Source: an uncultured Bacteroidales bacterium (GTDB lineage Bacteria; Bacteroidota; Bacteroidia; Bacteroidales; P3). Taken from it: a DNA stretch of 38,051 nucleotides. The translations under genes and the position numbers were made by a program. The stretch spans positions 1-38,051 of the forward strand of contig CAJONE010000018.1 in NCBI GenBank assembly GCA_905235855.1. Direction: 5' to 3'. This document shows positions 18,437 to 26,564 of the stretch, in pieces (the stretch's first letter is position 1; each line of letters begins with the position of its first letter). Under the pieces are notes generated by a model. That model made no database searches and was not told the DNA's origin. It worked only from the letters and a program-made list of their open reading frames with translations.

Positions 18437-19375
18437 ATGAAAAAAAAGATAGTTGTCATAGTCAATCCAGTTTCAGGTGTGGGGAAGCAGAAACGTATTG
18501 AGAAACTGCTGAAAGACAATATCAACCACGACATAATAGATTATGATATACGCTACACTGAACATATACATCACGGCACAGAGATAGCACGCGAGTGCTG
18601 CCAGAGGGATTACGACGCGATTGTTGCAGTTGGGGGTGACGGCAGTGTAAACGACGTGGTAAGCGGCATGTTCGGTAGTGGCAAGGTTCTGGGTATCATA
18701 CCCTGCGGCAGCGGCAACGGGTTGGCGCGCAACATGAAACTGTCGCTTATTCCGGCCTTTGCGGTGCGCAACCTCAACTACTGGCATGAGACCACCATCG
18801 ACACCATACGGCTCAACGACCGCTACACTGTGGTCAGCATCGCCGGTGTGGGGTTCGACGCGTTCATAGCCAGACTTATGAAGTCTGCCAAAACACGCGG
18901 TTTTGCAACTTACCTGAACTTTATCATGCGCGAGTATCCAACCTACGAATGTAAGGATTACAAACTGTCGTTCAACGGACGCGAAATCGAACGTAACGCG
19001 TGGTTTATTGTCTTTGCCAACTCAAACCAGTTTGGCTACAATGCAGCCGTGGCGCCGCATGCCAAACTCGACGATGGGTTGATTGACGTAAGCATTGTCG
19101 ACAAAATCCCCATTGAGCACATAGGTCTCACGGGTCCTTTGGTCTATGCCAACCACTTCGAGTTGAGCCAGCATGTCGAGATGTTCAAGGCCAGAGATAT
19201 CATGGTGAGGGGCAATGTGGACCATTGGGTAAACATCGACGGCGAGGGTGAGAACATTGGACCCGACTTGCATTTTGTGAACCATCAGGCATCGTTGAGG
19301 GTTATCGGGCAACACACCGTTGTCGACGCCCACGAATATAACATTGCAAAAATCAAAAAGACTATAAAAATATGA
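18437..19375 (+). CDS. Diacylglycerol kinase-family lipid kinase (YegS/DgkB type)
   Basis: The 312-residue cytosolic or peripheral enzyme shows the DAGK catalytic layout: VIVNPVSGVGKQKR near the N-terminus, AVGGDGSVNDVVSGM around residues 62-76 (the GGDG nucleotide-binding motif), then GIIPCGSGNGLARNM about 85-100. The C-terminal beta domain includes GVGFDAFIARL and a late WVNIDGEG motif, typical of the family. Members phosphorylate diacylglycerol or related lipids with ATP to give phosphatidic acid. Its stop overlaps the start of the next gene (ATGA at 19372), so the two are translationally coupled. Its position after an LTA-synthase-like gene suggests use of diacylglycerol released by that enzyme. 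Confidence 0.95.
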   Translation: MKKKIVVIVNPVSGVGKQKRIEKLLKDNINHDIIDYDIRYTEHIHHGTEIARECCQRDYDAIVAVGGDGSVNDVVSGMFGSGKVLGIIPCGSGNGLARNMKLSLIPAFAVRNLNYWHETTIDTIRLNDRYTVVSIAGVGFDAFIARLMKSAKTRGFATYLNFIMREYPTYECKDYKLSFNGREIERNAWFIVFANSNQFGYNAAVAPHAKLDDGLIDVSIVDKIPIEHIGLTGPLVYANHFELSQHVEMFKARDIMVRGNVDHWVNIDGEGENIGPDLHFVNHQASLRVIGQHTVVDAHEYNIAKIKKTIKI

Positions 19376-19977
19376 AACGCAGCATAGCTATTCTCTCGTC
19401 GGTACTGCTTTTTGCAACTGTTTTCAGTTCTTGTTCATCCCTAAAAAAATTTGTCAACAAAGATGTCGAGGACGAGGATTACGTCATCAGCCAGCTCTTT
19501 GCCGACGAGTATGTCGACGAGAAACCTTTTGTGCCGCAGAAACCGGTGGGCACAGTCACCCCTGGCGGCAAGGTCGGAAAGCTGGGTATCGTGATTACCG
19601 CCGCCGACAACAAAAAACTCTATGCAGCCATCGAGGACTGGTATGGCACACCGTACAAATATGGCGGCTGCACAAAGCAAGGGGTCGACTGCTCCTGTTT
19701 TGTTGGCAATGTGTTCAAAACTGTCTATGGAGTTTCTCTGAAACGCTCCGCCCACGACATTTACGAGCATAACAGCACTCCGGTGTCGAAGGACAAGCTG
19801 AAGGAGGGCGACTTTGTGTTCTTCACAAACAACAACAAGAAAGTGTCGCACGTGGGCATATATCTGAAAGACGGCATGTTCGCCCACTCGTCAACGTCCA
19901 GAGGTGTTATGATAAGCAAACTCGACAACTCCTACTGGAAGCAGCACTTCTATAAGGGCGGAAGGTTGAAAAGGTGA
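19372..19977 (+). CDS. NlpC/P60 (C40) cell-wall peptidase lipoprotein
   Basis: The 201-residue protein has a lipoprotein signal ending in FSSC (Cys21), an acidic linker and a C-terminal NlpC/P60 domain (about residues 82-200). The catalytic Cys lies in GVDCSCFVGNVF (about residue 107), the His in KVSHVGIYLKDG and a further polar residue in FAHSS, the usual Cys-His-polar triad. These enzymes cut D-gamma-glutamyl-diaminopimelate bonds in peptidoglycan stems. The second Cys in DCSC replaces the more common Gly of DCSGF, which is unusual but leaves the nucleophile intact. The start overlaps the lipid-kinase stop as ATGA. Confidence 0.93.
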   Translation: MKRSIAILSSVLLFATVFSSCSSLKKFVNKDVEDEDYVISQLFADEYVDEKPFVPQKPVGTVTPGGKVGKLGIVITAADNKKLYAAIEDWYGTPYKYGGCTKQGVDCSCFVGNVFKTVYGVSLKRSAHDIYEHNSTPVSKDKLKEGDFVFFTNNNKKVSHVGIYLKDGMFAHSSTSRGVMISKLDNSYWKQHFYKGGRLKR

Positions 19978-19999
19978 GTTTATGTGTAAAAGACAAACT

Positions 20000-20338
20000 A
20001 TGGGAAAGAGAAAAAATAGGGTAGGGGTGGTCTTCTCGACCGACCCAGACTACAATTACGAGTATGAAGACGAGGCAACGGTCGAGACGCTTGAGCCTGC
20101 GAAACAGAAGCTTACGGTACGAATAGACCGTCATGCCCGTGGAGGGAAGCAGGTGACGCTTGTGATGGGTTTTGTGGGCACTGCCGATGATCTGGCTGAA
20201 CTTGCAAAGATGCTCAAAAGCCGCTGTGGTGTCGGCGGTGCCGCCAAAGATGGCGAAATCATCATTCAGGGCGATTTCCGCGACAAGGTGACCGACCTGC
20301 TTCGGGGCGAGGGCTACAACGCCGCTCGCGGAAACTGA
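20000..20338 (+). CDS. SUI1/eIF1-like translation factor (YciH type)
   Basis: The preferred start is the ATG at 20000 (MGKRKNRVGVVFSTDP), giving 112 residues; an in-frame ATG at 19982 adds six residues (MCKRQT) and lies 5 bases after the previous stop. The C-terminal two thirds are the SUI1 domain: LTVRIDRHARGGKQVTLVMGF, DDLAELAKMLKSRCGVGGAAKDGEIIIQGDFRDKV (quoted in pieces), with the conserved GVGG and IIIQGD motifs. Bacterial SUI1 proteins are sporadic; they may affect start-codon selection, but their role is not essential in E. coli. It sits in a tight run with the peptidase gene and sufB. Confidence 0.9.
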   Translation: MGKRKNRVGVVFSTDPDYNYEYEDEATVETLEPAKQKLTVRIDRHARGGKQVTLVMGFVGTADDLAELAKMLKSRCGVGGAAKDGEIIIQGDFRDKVTDLLRGEGYNAARGN

Positions 20339-20366
20339 AAAAACATAAAAAAAAACACTACTTTAC

Positions 20367-21809
20367 ATGGCAGACGACAATGAAATAATAAAAGACGTTA
20401 CCAACGAGGAATACAAGTGGGGTTTTTCGACCGACATCGAAACCGAAACCATAGGCAAGGGCTTGAACGAGGATGTTGTGCGGTTGATATCGAAAAAGAA
20501 GAACGAACCCGACTGGCTGCTCGATTTTCGGCTTAGGGCATTCCGCCGTTGGAAAGATATGAAAGAACCCGACTGGGCTCACCTTGAATACGAAACACCG
20601 AACTACCAGGACATCATATATTTTGCAGCACCAAAGCAGCAGCCTAAGAAAAGTCTTGACGAGGTTGATCCCGAGTTGCTGGCCACATTCGACAAACTTG
20701 GCATACCACTCCGTGAACAGAAGCAGCTGGCCGGTGTGGCTTACGATGCCATCATGGACTCTGTGTCGGTGAAAACCACGTCGCAAAAACATCTTGAAGA
20801 GAAAGGTATTATCTTTATGTCTATTAGCGAGGCCGTGCAGAAATACCCCGACCTGGTGAAGCAGTACCTCGGCACGGTTGTTCCCGCATCTGACAACTTC
20901 TTTGCGGCACTCAATTCGGCTGTGTTCAGCGATGGCTCGTTCTGCTACATCCCCAAGGGAGTGCGCTGCCCCGTCGAGCTTTCGAGCTATTTCAGAATCA
21001 ACGCCAAGGGCACAGGGCAGTTTGAGCGCACGCTTATAGTCGCCGACGAGGGTGCATACGTGAGCTATATGGAGGGTTGCACTGCCCCGCAGCGCGACGA
21101 AAACCAGTTGCATGCCGCCATTGTCGAAATTGTGGTGATGAAAGACGCCGAGGTGAAATACTCCACAGTCCAAAACTGGTATCCCGGTGACAAGGAAGGC
21201 AAGGGTGGCATATATAATTTCGTTACCAAGCGCGGCATCTGCAAGGGCAGCCATGCAAAATTGTCGTGGACTCAGGTCGAGACCGGTTCTGCCGTAACGT
21301 GGAAGTACCCCAGTTGTATTCTTCAGGGCGACGATTCTACGGCGGAGTTCTACTCGGTGGCCGTCACCAACAACTTTCAGCAGGCCGACACGGGCACCAA
21401 GATGATACACATCGGACGCAACACCCACAGCACTATCATCTCGAAAGGCATTTCGTCTGGCCACAGCCAAAACAGCTATCGTGGCCTTGTTCAGATAAGT
21501 CGCGCCGCCGAGCATGCCCGCAACTATTCGCAGTGCGACTCGCTGCTGCTCACCGACTCCTGCGGTGCCCACACGTGGCCCTATATCAAGGCCGACAACT
21601 CCACGTCGACAGTCGAACACGAGGCCACTACAAGCAAAATATCCGAAGAGCAGCTCTTCTATTGCCAGCAGCGTGGCATATCGGCCGAGAGCGCAGTGGG
21701 TCTTATTGTCAACGGCTACGCCAAGGACGTGCTCAAGAAGCTACCCATGGAGTTTGCTGTCGAGGCTCAGAAACTGTTGAGCATCACACTCGAAGGCAGC
21801 GTGGGATGA
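20367..21809 (+). CDS. sufB: SufB, Fe-S cluster scaffold subunit
   Basis: The 480-residue protein matches SufB along its length: an N-terminal helical region ([27 protein letters not shown], quoted in part), the SufBD core with [21 protein letters not shown] (in part), the tyrosine-rich [11 protein letters not shown], and the C-terminal [19 protein letters not shown] region. The Cys in DSCGAHTW (about residue 399) and the His-Glu in [10 protein letters not shown] correspond to the cluster-building residues of E. coli SufB. SufB works with the ATPase SufC and with SufD, whose genes usually follow; here a DUF819 transporter gene follows after 66 bases instead. Confidence 0.96.
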   Translation: MADDNEIIKDVTNEEYKWGFSTDIETETIGKGLNEDVVRLISKKKNEPDWLLDFRLRAFRRWKDMKEPDWAHLEYETPNYQDIIYFAAPKQQPKKSLDEVDPELLATFDKLGIPLREQKQLAGVAYDAIMDSVSVKTTSQKHLEEKGIIFMSISEAVQKYPDLVKQYLGTVVPASDNFFAALNSAVFSDGSFCYIPKGVRCPVELSSYFRINAKGTGQFERTLIVADEGAYVSYMEGCTAPQRDENQLHAAIVEIVVMKDAEVKYSTVQNWYPGDKEGKGGIYNFVTKRGICKGSHAKLSWTQVETGSAVTWKYPSCILQGDDSTAEFYSVAVTNNFQQADTGTKMIHIGRNTHSTIISKGISSGHSQNSYRGLVQISRAAEHARNYSQCDSLLLTDSCGAHTWPYIKADNSTSTVEHEATTSKISEEQLFYCQQRGISAESAVGLIVNGYAKDVLKKLPMEFAVEAQKLLSITLEGSVG

Positions 21810-21875
21810 ACCAATTGGAAACCGTAGCCACTGGCCGACGACATTTGACTGGCCAATGACCGCAGTCTGCCAACT

Positions 21876-23039
21876 ATGACTGGAGTAATTGTCATATTTG
21901 TGTGTCTTTTTGCGCCACTTGGAATATTGTGGCTCACTTACCGTTTCCCGTTCCTTAACAAGATAGGTGCCGTTTTCATAGCCTATGCAGTCGGTTGCAC
22001 AATGGGCTTGACAGGTCTTGTGCCGAACACGCCCGAGGTCCGCATGGTGCAGACTTCCATTGTCAACTACACCATCCCATTCGCTATTCCGTTGCTCCTT
22101 TTTTCGGCTAACATAAAGTCATGGCTGACGCTTGCGCCCTCCTTTGTCAAATCGACGGTTTTCGGCATCTTGGGGTGCTGTATTGCCGTGATGGTGGGCT
22201 TTCTGGTTTGCGGACGTGGCGACCCTGAAAAGTATGCGGCTATCGGTGGCATGCTCACAGGTCTATTCACCGGCGGCAACGCCAATCTCGCTTCCATCAA
22301 GATGGCTCTTGGGGTCGACGACACGGTCTATGTTGTCACTTCGGCCTATAGTACCATATTGAGCGGTATATACATCGTTGTGGTTGTTTTTTTCGGAAAG
22401 AGTTTGCTGCGGTTCGTACTCCCCGATTTTCCAAGCGACAAGATGCGTGGCAACGACTCCGATGTGGCCGTCGAAAATTACGACAACCAGTTGTTTTACG
22501 GCCTTTTTCGCAAAGACAACCTTCCAACGCTTTTTATTAGTCTGCTGCTTTCTGCCGCTATTGTGGCGGTTGGAGCGGTTGTTGCTTATCTGTGTCCAAA
22601 AGACTTGTTTCAGACCATATTCATTCTTGTCGTAAGCACGTTGGCCATCATCGCGTCATGCTTCAGGCGTGTGCGTGAGATGAAGCGCACCTTCGAGGCC
22701 GGCACCTATCTTATCCTCGTGTTCTCTATCGCCGTGGCTTCGCTCGTAAACACGGGTACCCTCGCCACCGTCGATACCAACATATTCGTTTTCATGACCC
22801 TCGTCACTGTCGGTGCGATGGCCTTTCATGTGCTTTTAAGTGCCGTATTCCGTGTCGACACCGATACCACACTGGCATGCAGTGTTTCGCTCATCTGCTC
22901 GCCTCCGTTTGTGCCTGTTGTGGCCAGTGTATTGAAAAACAAAGCCATAGTTGGTCCAGGCATCGCCGTCGGACTCTTTGGCTACGCCGCAGGCACCTAT
23001 ATAGGATTCTTTTTGGCCAAGGTTTTGCTGATACTTTGA
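21876..23039 (+). CDS. DUF819-family membrane transporter
   Basis: The 387-residue protein has about ten hydrophobic segments throughout. The motifs fit the DUF819 (YjcL-like) family: IGAVFIAYAVGCTMG near residue 30, FAIPLLLFSANIKSWL about residue 70, GMLTGLFTGGNANLASIKMALGVDD about 125-150 (in pieces), and a matching second half with VASLVNTGTLATVDTN and ACSVSLICSPPFVP. The repeated glycine-rich re-entrant motifs suggest an anion/cation symporter or exchanger, and the family is uncharacterised. It ends 12 bases from the convergent anmK stop. Confidence 0.88.
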   Translation: MTGVIVIFVCLFAPLGILWLTYRFPFLNKIGAVFIAYAVGCTMGLTGLVPNTPEVRMVQTSIVNYTIPFAIPLLLFSANIKSWLTLAPSFVKSTVFGILGCCIAVMVGFLVCGRGDPEKYAAIGGMLTGLFTGGNANLASIKMALGVDDTVYVVTSAYSTILSGIYIVVVVFFGKSLLRFVLPDFPSDKMRGNDSDVAVENYDNQLFYGLFRKDNLPTLFISLLLSAAIVAVGAVVAYLCPKDLFQTIFILVVSTLAIIASCFRRVREMKRTFEAGTYLILVFSIAVASLVNTGTLATVDTNIFVFMTLVTVGAMAFHVLLSAVFRVDTDTTLACSVSLICSPPFVPVVASVLKNKAIVGPGIAVGLFGYAAGTYIGFFLAKVLLIL

Positions 23040-23051
23040 CGCCACAGGTTC

Positions 23052-24146
23052 TCAACTGCCACCAACCTTGTTGTGACATATTCCCGACAGGTTGCCGCCA
23101 ATGCAGTCGTAGGCTGCGCCCGTGACGCTTTGTAGACAGTTTGGACGCATGGTGAGCCGCAGGTAGCCAAGCAGGGCGAAGATTATGGCCTCCTTGTAGT
23201 CGATAATATCGGCCTGCGGCACAGTCACCTTGCAGTCGGGGGCGAGAGCCGACAGTCTTTCTATAAGGAGTTTGTTCTTGGCTCCGCCGCCGGTGGCCAA
23301 GAGAGTGTGTATATTGTTGCTGTTCACTACTGTGGCTATCTGTGTTGCTATATGTTCGACTATGGTCCGAAGCATATCGCTTGCGTCATGTTCATTGTTG
23401 TCAATCAACGGTTGCATCTCCGCCGCAAACCACTCTTTGCCAAGCGACTTCGGGGCGGGTAGTGTGTAATATTCAAGTTTCTCAAGTTGTCCTAACAGTG
23501 GTTCTATAATTTTGCCAGTCCTTGCCGTATCGCCATCACGGTCATACGATTTCCCCACCTTGCGCGAGAGCAAATTGAGTGCCATATTGCATGGGCAGAT
23601 ATCGAAAGCGATGCGCATATCCGCGCCGTACGATATGTTTGCAATCCCACCCAGGTTGAGGCAGGCGTCGTATTCAGCAAAGAGCAGCTGGTCGCCTATC
23701 GGAACCAGCGGAGCCCCCTGTCCGCCAAGTGCTACATCCATTCTGCGGAAGTTGAAAACCACCGGCAGGCCGCACTCCGCCGCTATTGAGTCGCCGTCGC
23801 CAATCTGGGTGGTAAGCTTCAAGTGCGGCTGGTGGAAAACCGTATGGCCGTGCGAGGCCACGTAGTCGACCTTCAGATTGTGCCTGTCGACAAACGCCTT
23901 CACTATTTGTCCGTACAGATGACCTAAATCCACGTCCGCAAGGGCATACTCGAAAGCCGATGCCTTTTCGAGCGTCGAGAGCCGCTGTGTCCACTCGTCG
24001 GAGTATTGAATTGTCTCCGCCGCCATGAGCGACCACTTTAGTCTTTTGCTGTCACCTCCGTCCGAAAAATGGCAGCAGGCTAAATCGACCCCGTCCAGCG
24101 AGGTCCCCGACATCAGACCTACAATAGTATATTCTGTATGATTCAT
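23052..24146 (-). CDS. anmK: Anhydro-N-acetylmuramic acid kinase
   Basis: The 364-residue enzyme opens with the AnmK signature IVGLMSGTSLDGVDLACC (residues about 8-25), the phosphate-binding loop of this ASKHA-fold family. Other family motifs are YVASHGHTVFHQP (about 95-108), QIGDGDSIAAECGLPVVFNFR (in part), the catalytic-region NLGGIANISY, and LLATGGGAKNKLLIERL near residue 295. AnmK hydrolyses the 1,6-anhydro ring of anhydro-MurNAc and phosphorylates the sugar to MurNAc-6-phosphate, recycling cell-wall fragments. Length is normal. It converges with the DUF819 gene and follows the DUF454 gene by 49 bases. Confidence 0.96.
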   Translation of the reverse strand: MNHTEYTIVGLMSGTSLDGVDLACCHFSDGGDSKRLKWSLMAAETIQYSDEWTQRLSTLEKASAFEYALADVDLGHLYGQIVKAFVDRHNLKVDYVASHGHTVFHQPHLKLTTQIGDGDSIAAECGLPVVFNFRRMDVALGGQGAPLVPIGDQLLFAEYDACLNLGGIANISYGADMRIAFDICPCNMALNLLSRKVGKSYDRDGDTARTGKIIEPLLGQLEKLEYYTLPAPKSLGKEWFAAEMQPLIDNNEHDASDMLRTIVEHIATQIATVVNSNNIHTLLATGGGAKNKLLIERLSALAPDCKVTVPQADIIDYKEAIIFALLGYLRLTMRPNCLQSVTGAAYDCIGGNLSGICHNKVGGS

Positions 24147-24195
24147 GTGTTCATCAAATTAACAGTTTGTGATGTGTGGCGCGTGTCGCCTTTCA

Positions 24196-24579
24196 CTAAT
24201 CGCTGTCGTCGGGTTCTTTTCCGTTGGGTACGGCGAAAACCACAGTTATAACCCCAACGACCCCCACGGCCAGCACTATCGGACGGGTCACCGAGCCACC
24301 ATCGATAAACACAAAGGCCGAAAGCAGCACCATCACCGTCATCACACCCACAGCACCGGCTTTCTGCGTAGGTGTCATGCCGCCACGCCGGTGATAGCTG
24401 CGTATGTAACGACCCAGCCATGATGCCAGCAGCCACTGCTGTAGACTCGGCGACGACCTGTAGAAAAGCCACGAGGCCAAAAGCAGGAATGGCGTTGTCG
24501 GCAGACCCGGCAGGAATACTCCGAGTGTCCCCAACCCAACGGCCAGAAGCCCAAGCGATATATATACAATCCGTTTCAT
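24196..24579 (-). CDS. DUF454 (YbaN-like) small membrane protein
   Basis: The start is set at the ATG at 24579 (MKRIVYISLG), giving 127 residues; the frame runs upstream but that extension has no family character. The protein has the DUF454 signature GLLAVGLGTLGVFLPGLPTTPFLLLASWLF (residues about 9-38, in pieces) with a Pro-Gly-Leu-Pro-Thr-Thr-Pro turn between two membrane segments, a conserved basic stretch (YIRSYHRRGGMTPTQKA), then two more hydrophobic segments and an acidic C-terminus. It is an inner-membrane protein of unknown function. It precedes anmK on the same strand. Confidence 0.9.
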   Translation of the reverse strand: MKRIVYISLGLLAVGLGTLGVFLPGLPTTPFLLLASWLFYRSSPSLQQWLLASWLGRYIRSYHRRGGMTPTQKAGAVGVMTVMVLLSAFVFIDGGSVTRPIVLAVGVVGVITVVFAVPNGKEPDDSD

Positions 24580-24941
24580 TCGATTTGTCCCCACCCGTGG
24601 GCCATGCGTGGCATGCGACGGGCGTTTGCGCTGCAAAAATACAAAAACTTGTAATTATTGTTGTTTGCGGCCAGTCCCAATAGTCGGTGGTTCATTATGT
24701 GTCAATCTGCAAACTGTCTGCTCCATTTTCGATAATGCCCATCCTCCTGCATACCATGCTGTGATGCGTTTCGTGTGCAATGGTTCAGATGCTGATGCGT
24801 GAAAATAACAAGGTAACAATGTTTTGCGGTTACGACTTTTTTTATTATCTTTGCAGTCTCTTTTGCTGTCTGCAAGCCTTCTTTAGAGCGAATATGCGGG
24901 CAATCAGCCAGTAAGAATTAACAATCATAAAATAAATCACA
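24580..24941. other. Divergent intergenic region before ridA
   Basis: This 362-base spacer lies between the minus-strand DUF454 gene and the plus-strand ridA gene. I see no coding pattern in it. It holds a clear plus-strand promoter for ridA (listed separately) and, on the minus strand, a possible -7 box (TATTTTTG read from 24641 to 24634) for the DUF454-anmK pair with no good -33 partner. Confidence 0.6.
24823..24853 (+). promoter_or_regulatory. Bacteroidota-type promoter for ridA
   Basis: TTTG (24823-24826) and TATCTTTG (24846-24853) are 19 bases apart, an excellent fit to the -33/-7 consensus. The leader to the ridA start would be about 80 bases. Confidence 0.8.
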
Positions 24942-25319
24942 ATGAAGAAAGTCATCAACACCCCCAAGGCTCCGGCAGCCATCGGACCCTACAGTCAGGC
25001 CATTCTGGTTGGCAATACTCTCTACATCAGTGGCCAGGTGCCCATCGATCCTGCGACTGGCAAACTGGTCGAAGGTGGCATCACCGAGCAGACCGAGCAG
25101 GTTTTCAAGAACATCAAGGCTATCCTCGACGAGGCCGGATTCACCTTCGACGACGTGGTGAAAAGCACCTGCCTGCTGGCCGATATGGAGTATTTCAAAC
25201 CTATGAACGAGGTCTATGCCAAGTACTACAGCCATGATTGTCCCGCCCGTGCCGCATTCGCCGTGAAGGGTCTGCCCATGGGGGCACTGGTCGAAATCGA
25301 GACTATCGCCGTAAAATAA
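24942..25319 (+). CDS. ridA: RidA, 2-iminobutanoate/2-iminopropanoate deaminase
   Basis: The 125-residue protein is a typical RidA/YjgF/UK114 member. It shows the N-terminal PKAPAAIGPYSQAILVGNTLYISGQVPIDP pattern (in pieces) and the C-terminal PARAAFAVKGLPMGALVEIETIA, whose Arg103 is the substrate-carboxylate-binding Arg that marks true RidA activity. The enzyme is a cytosolic trimer that hydrolyses reactive enamine/imine intermediates made by PLP enzymes such as threonine dehydratase. It has a clear promoter and precedes the acyl-CoA dehydrogenase gene by 51 bases. Confidence 0.95.
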   Translation: MKKVINTPKAPAAIGPYSQAILVGNTLYISGQVPIDPATGKLVEGGITEQTEQVFKNIKAILDEAGFTFDDVVKSTCLLADMEYFKPMNEVYAKYYSHDCPARAAFAVKGLPMGALVEIETIAVK

Positions 25320-25331
25320 AAAAACGTAAGC

Positions 25332-25343
25332 ACGTTATAACGT
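25332..25343. promoter_or_regulatory. Perfect 12-base palindrome upstream of the acyl-CoA dehydrogenase gene
   Basis: ACGTTATAACGT is a perfect palindrome centred between ridA and the dehydrogenase gene, 27 bases before its start codon, and half of it repeats directly after (CGTTATA). It could be an operator, but no regulator is identified. Confidence 0.35.
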
Positions 25344-25370
25344 TATACCGAAAAACAAAACAACAAAATA

Positions 25371-26510
25371 ATGGATTTCAGTTTCACTAAACAAGAAGAG
25401 CTCTTCCTGCAGATGATTCGTGAGTTTGCGGAGAAAGAGGTGAAGCCCCTCGCGGCCGAGGTCGACGAGGAGGAGCGTTTCCCAATGGAGACGGTTAAAA
25501 AAATGGCCAAAATCGGCCTTATGGGTATCCCCATTCCGACACAGTATGGCGGAGCCGGCGGCACCAACATCATGTACGGCATGGCCGTTGAGGAGTTGAG
25601 CCGCGTCTGCGCTACTACGGGCGTCATTCTCTCGGCCCACACCAGCCTCTGCGCGGCTCCCATACTCGAGAGCGGCACCGAGGAGCAGAAGCAGAAATAT
25701 CTGCCCAAGCTCGCCAGCGGTGAGTGGATCGGCGCTTTCGGACTAACCGAGCCAAACGCCGGCACCGACGCCGCCGGACAGCAAACCACTGCCGTGCTTG
25801 AGGGCGACGAGTGGGTGCTCAACGGCAGCAAGATTTTCATCACCAACGGCTCCTATGCCGACGTGTTCATCATCATTGCCATGACCGACAAGAGCCTCGG
25901 CACCAAGGGCATCAGCGCTTTCATCGTCGAAAAGACCGACAAGGGTTTCAGCGTCGGAAAGAAGGAGAAGAAGATGGGCATCCGCGGAAGTGCCACCACC
26001 GAGCTGATATTCGAAGACTGCCGCATACCGAAAGATCGCCAGATCGGTCAGCTCGGCAAGGGTTTCAACCTTGCCATGAAGACCCTCGACGGCGGTCGTA
26101 TCGGCATCGCATGCCAGGCTCTCGGCATCGCCCAGGGTGCTATGGACGAAACAGTAAAATACACCAAGGAGCGCAAACAGTTTGGCAAGAGCATCAGCCA
26201 GTTCCAGAACACACAGTTCCAGATGGCCGACCTCGAGACCAAAGTCCAGGCCGCACGCCTACTTTGCCGCAAGGCTCACTACAACAAGGACCACGGCCTG
26301 CCCTACAGTGCCGAGGCTGCTATGGCCAAGCTCTTCGCAGCCGAGACCGCTATGGAGGTGACCACCAAGGCCGTCCAGTTCCACGGCGGCTACGGCTACA
26401 CCCGCGAATATCCGGTCGAGCGTATGATGCGCGACGCCAAGATCACCGAAATCTACGAGGGCACCTCCGAAGTGCAGCGCATGGTGATTGCAGGAAAACT
26501 TTTCAAATAA
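25371..26510 (+). CDS. Short-chain acyl-CoA dehydrogenase (butyryl-CoA dehydrogenase type)
   Basis: The 379-residue flavoenzyme matches the acyl-CoA dehydrogenase family end to end: N-terminal helices (FSFTKQEELFLQMIREFAEKEV, in part), FAD-binding AFGLTEPNAGTDAAGQ (about residues 123-138), FITNGSYADVFII, the dimer-region GRIGIACQALGIAQGAMD, GGYGYTREYPVERMMRDAKI, and the catalytic Glu in IYEGTSEVQRM (about residue 363), placed as in short- and medium-chain enzymes. With etfB and etfA next to it, it probably works on C4 substrates, reducing crotonyl-CoA or oxidising butyryl-CoA through the flavoprotein. Direction and chain length are inferred from context only. Confidence 0.94.
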   Translation: MDFSFTKQEELFLQMIREFAEKEVKPLAAEVDEEERFPMETVKKMAKIGLMGIPIPTQYGGAGGTNIMYGMAVEELSRVCATTGVILSAHTSLCAAPILESGTEEQKQKYLPKLASGEWIGAFGLTEPNAGTDAAGQQTTAVLEGDEWVLNGSKIFITNGSYADVFIIIAMTDKSLGTKGISAFIVEKTDKGFSVGKKEKKMGIRGSATTELIFEDCRIPKDRQIGQLGKGFNLAMKTLDGGRIGIACQALGIAQGAMDETVKYTKERKQFGKSISQFQNTQFQMADLETKVQAARLLCRKAHYNKDHGLPYSAEAAMAKLFAAETAMEVTTKAVQFHGGYGYTREYPVERMMRDAKITEIYEGTSEVQRMVIAGKLFK

Positions 26511-26519
26511 AATTAGTGA

Positions 26520-26547
26520 CCTATAAGACTTATAAGTCCTATAAGAC
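26520..26547. repeat. Short direct and inverted repeats between the dehydrogenase and etfB genes
   Basis: CCTATAAGAC occurs at 26520-26529 and 26538-26547, an 18-base period. Between them lies the perfect palindrome GACTTATAAGTC (26527-26538). This resembles the short intergenic repeat families common in Bacteroidales genomes rather than a specific operator. Confidence 0.6.
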
Positions 26548-26564
26548 CCATAATTAAAAGAACA

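Noticed and set aside
20358-21620. Minus-strand open frame of about 420 codons opposite sufB
   Set aside because: sufB is certain on the other strand; the antisense reading has low-order composition and no recognisable domain.
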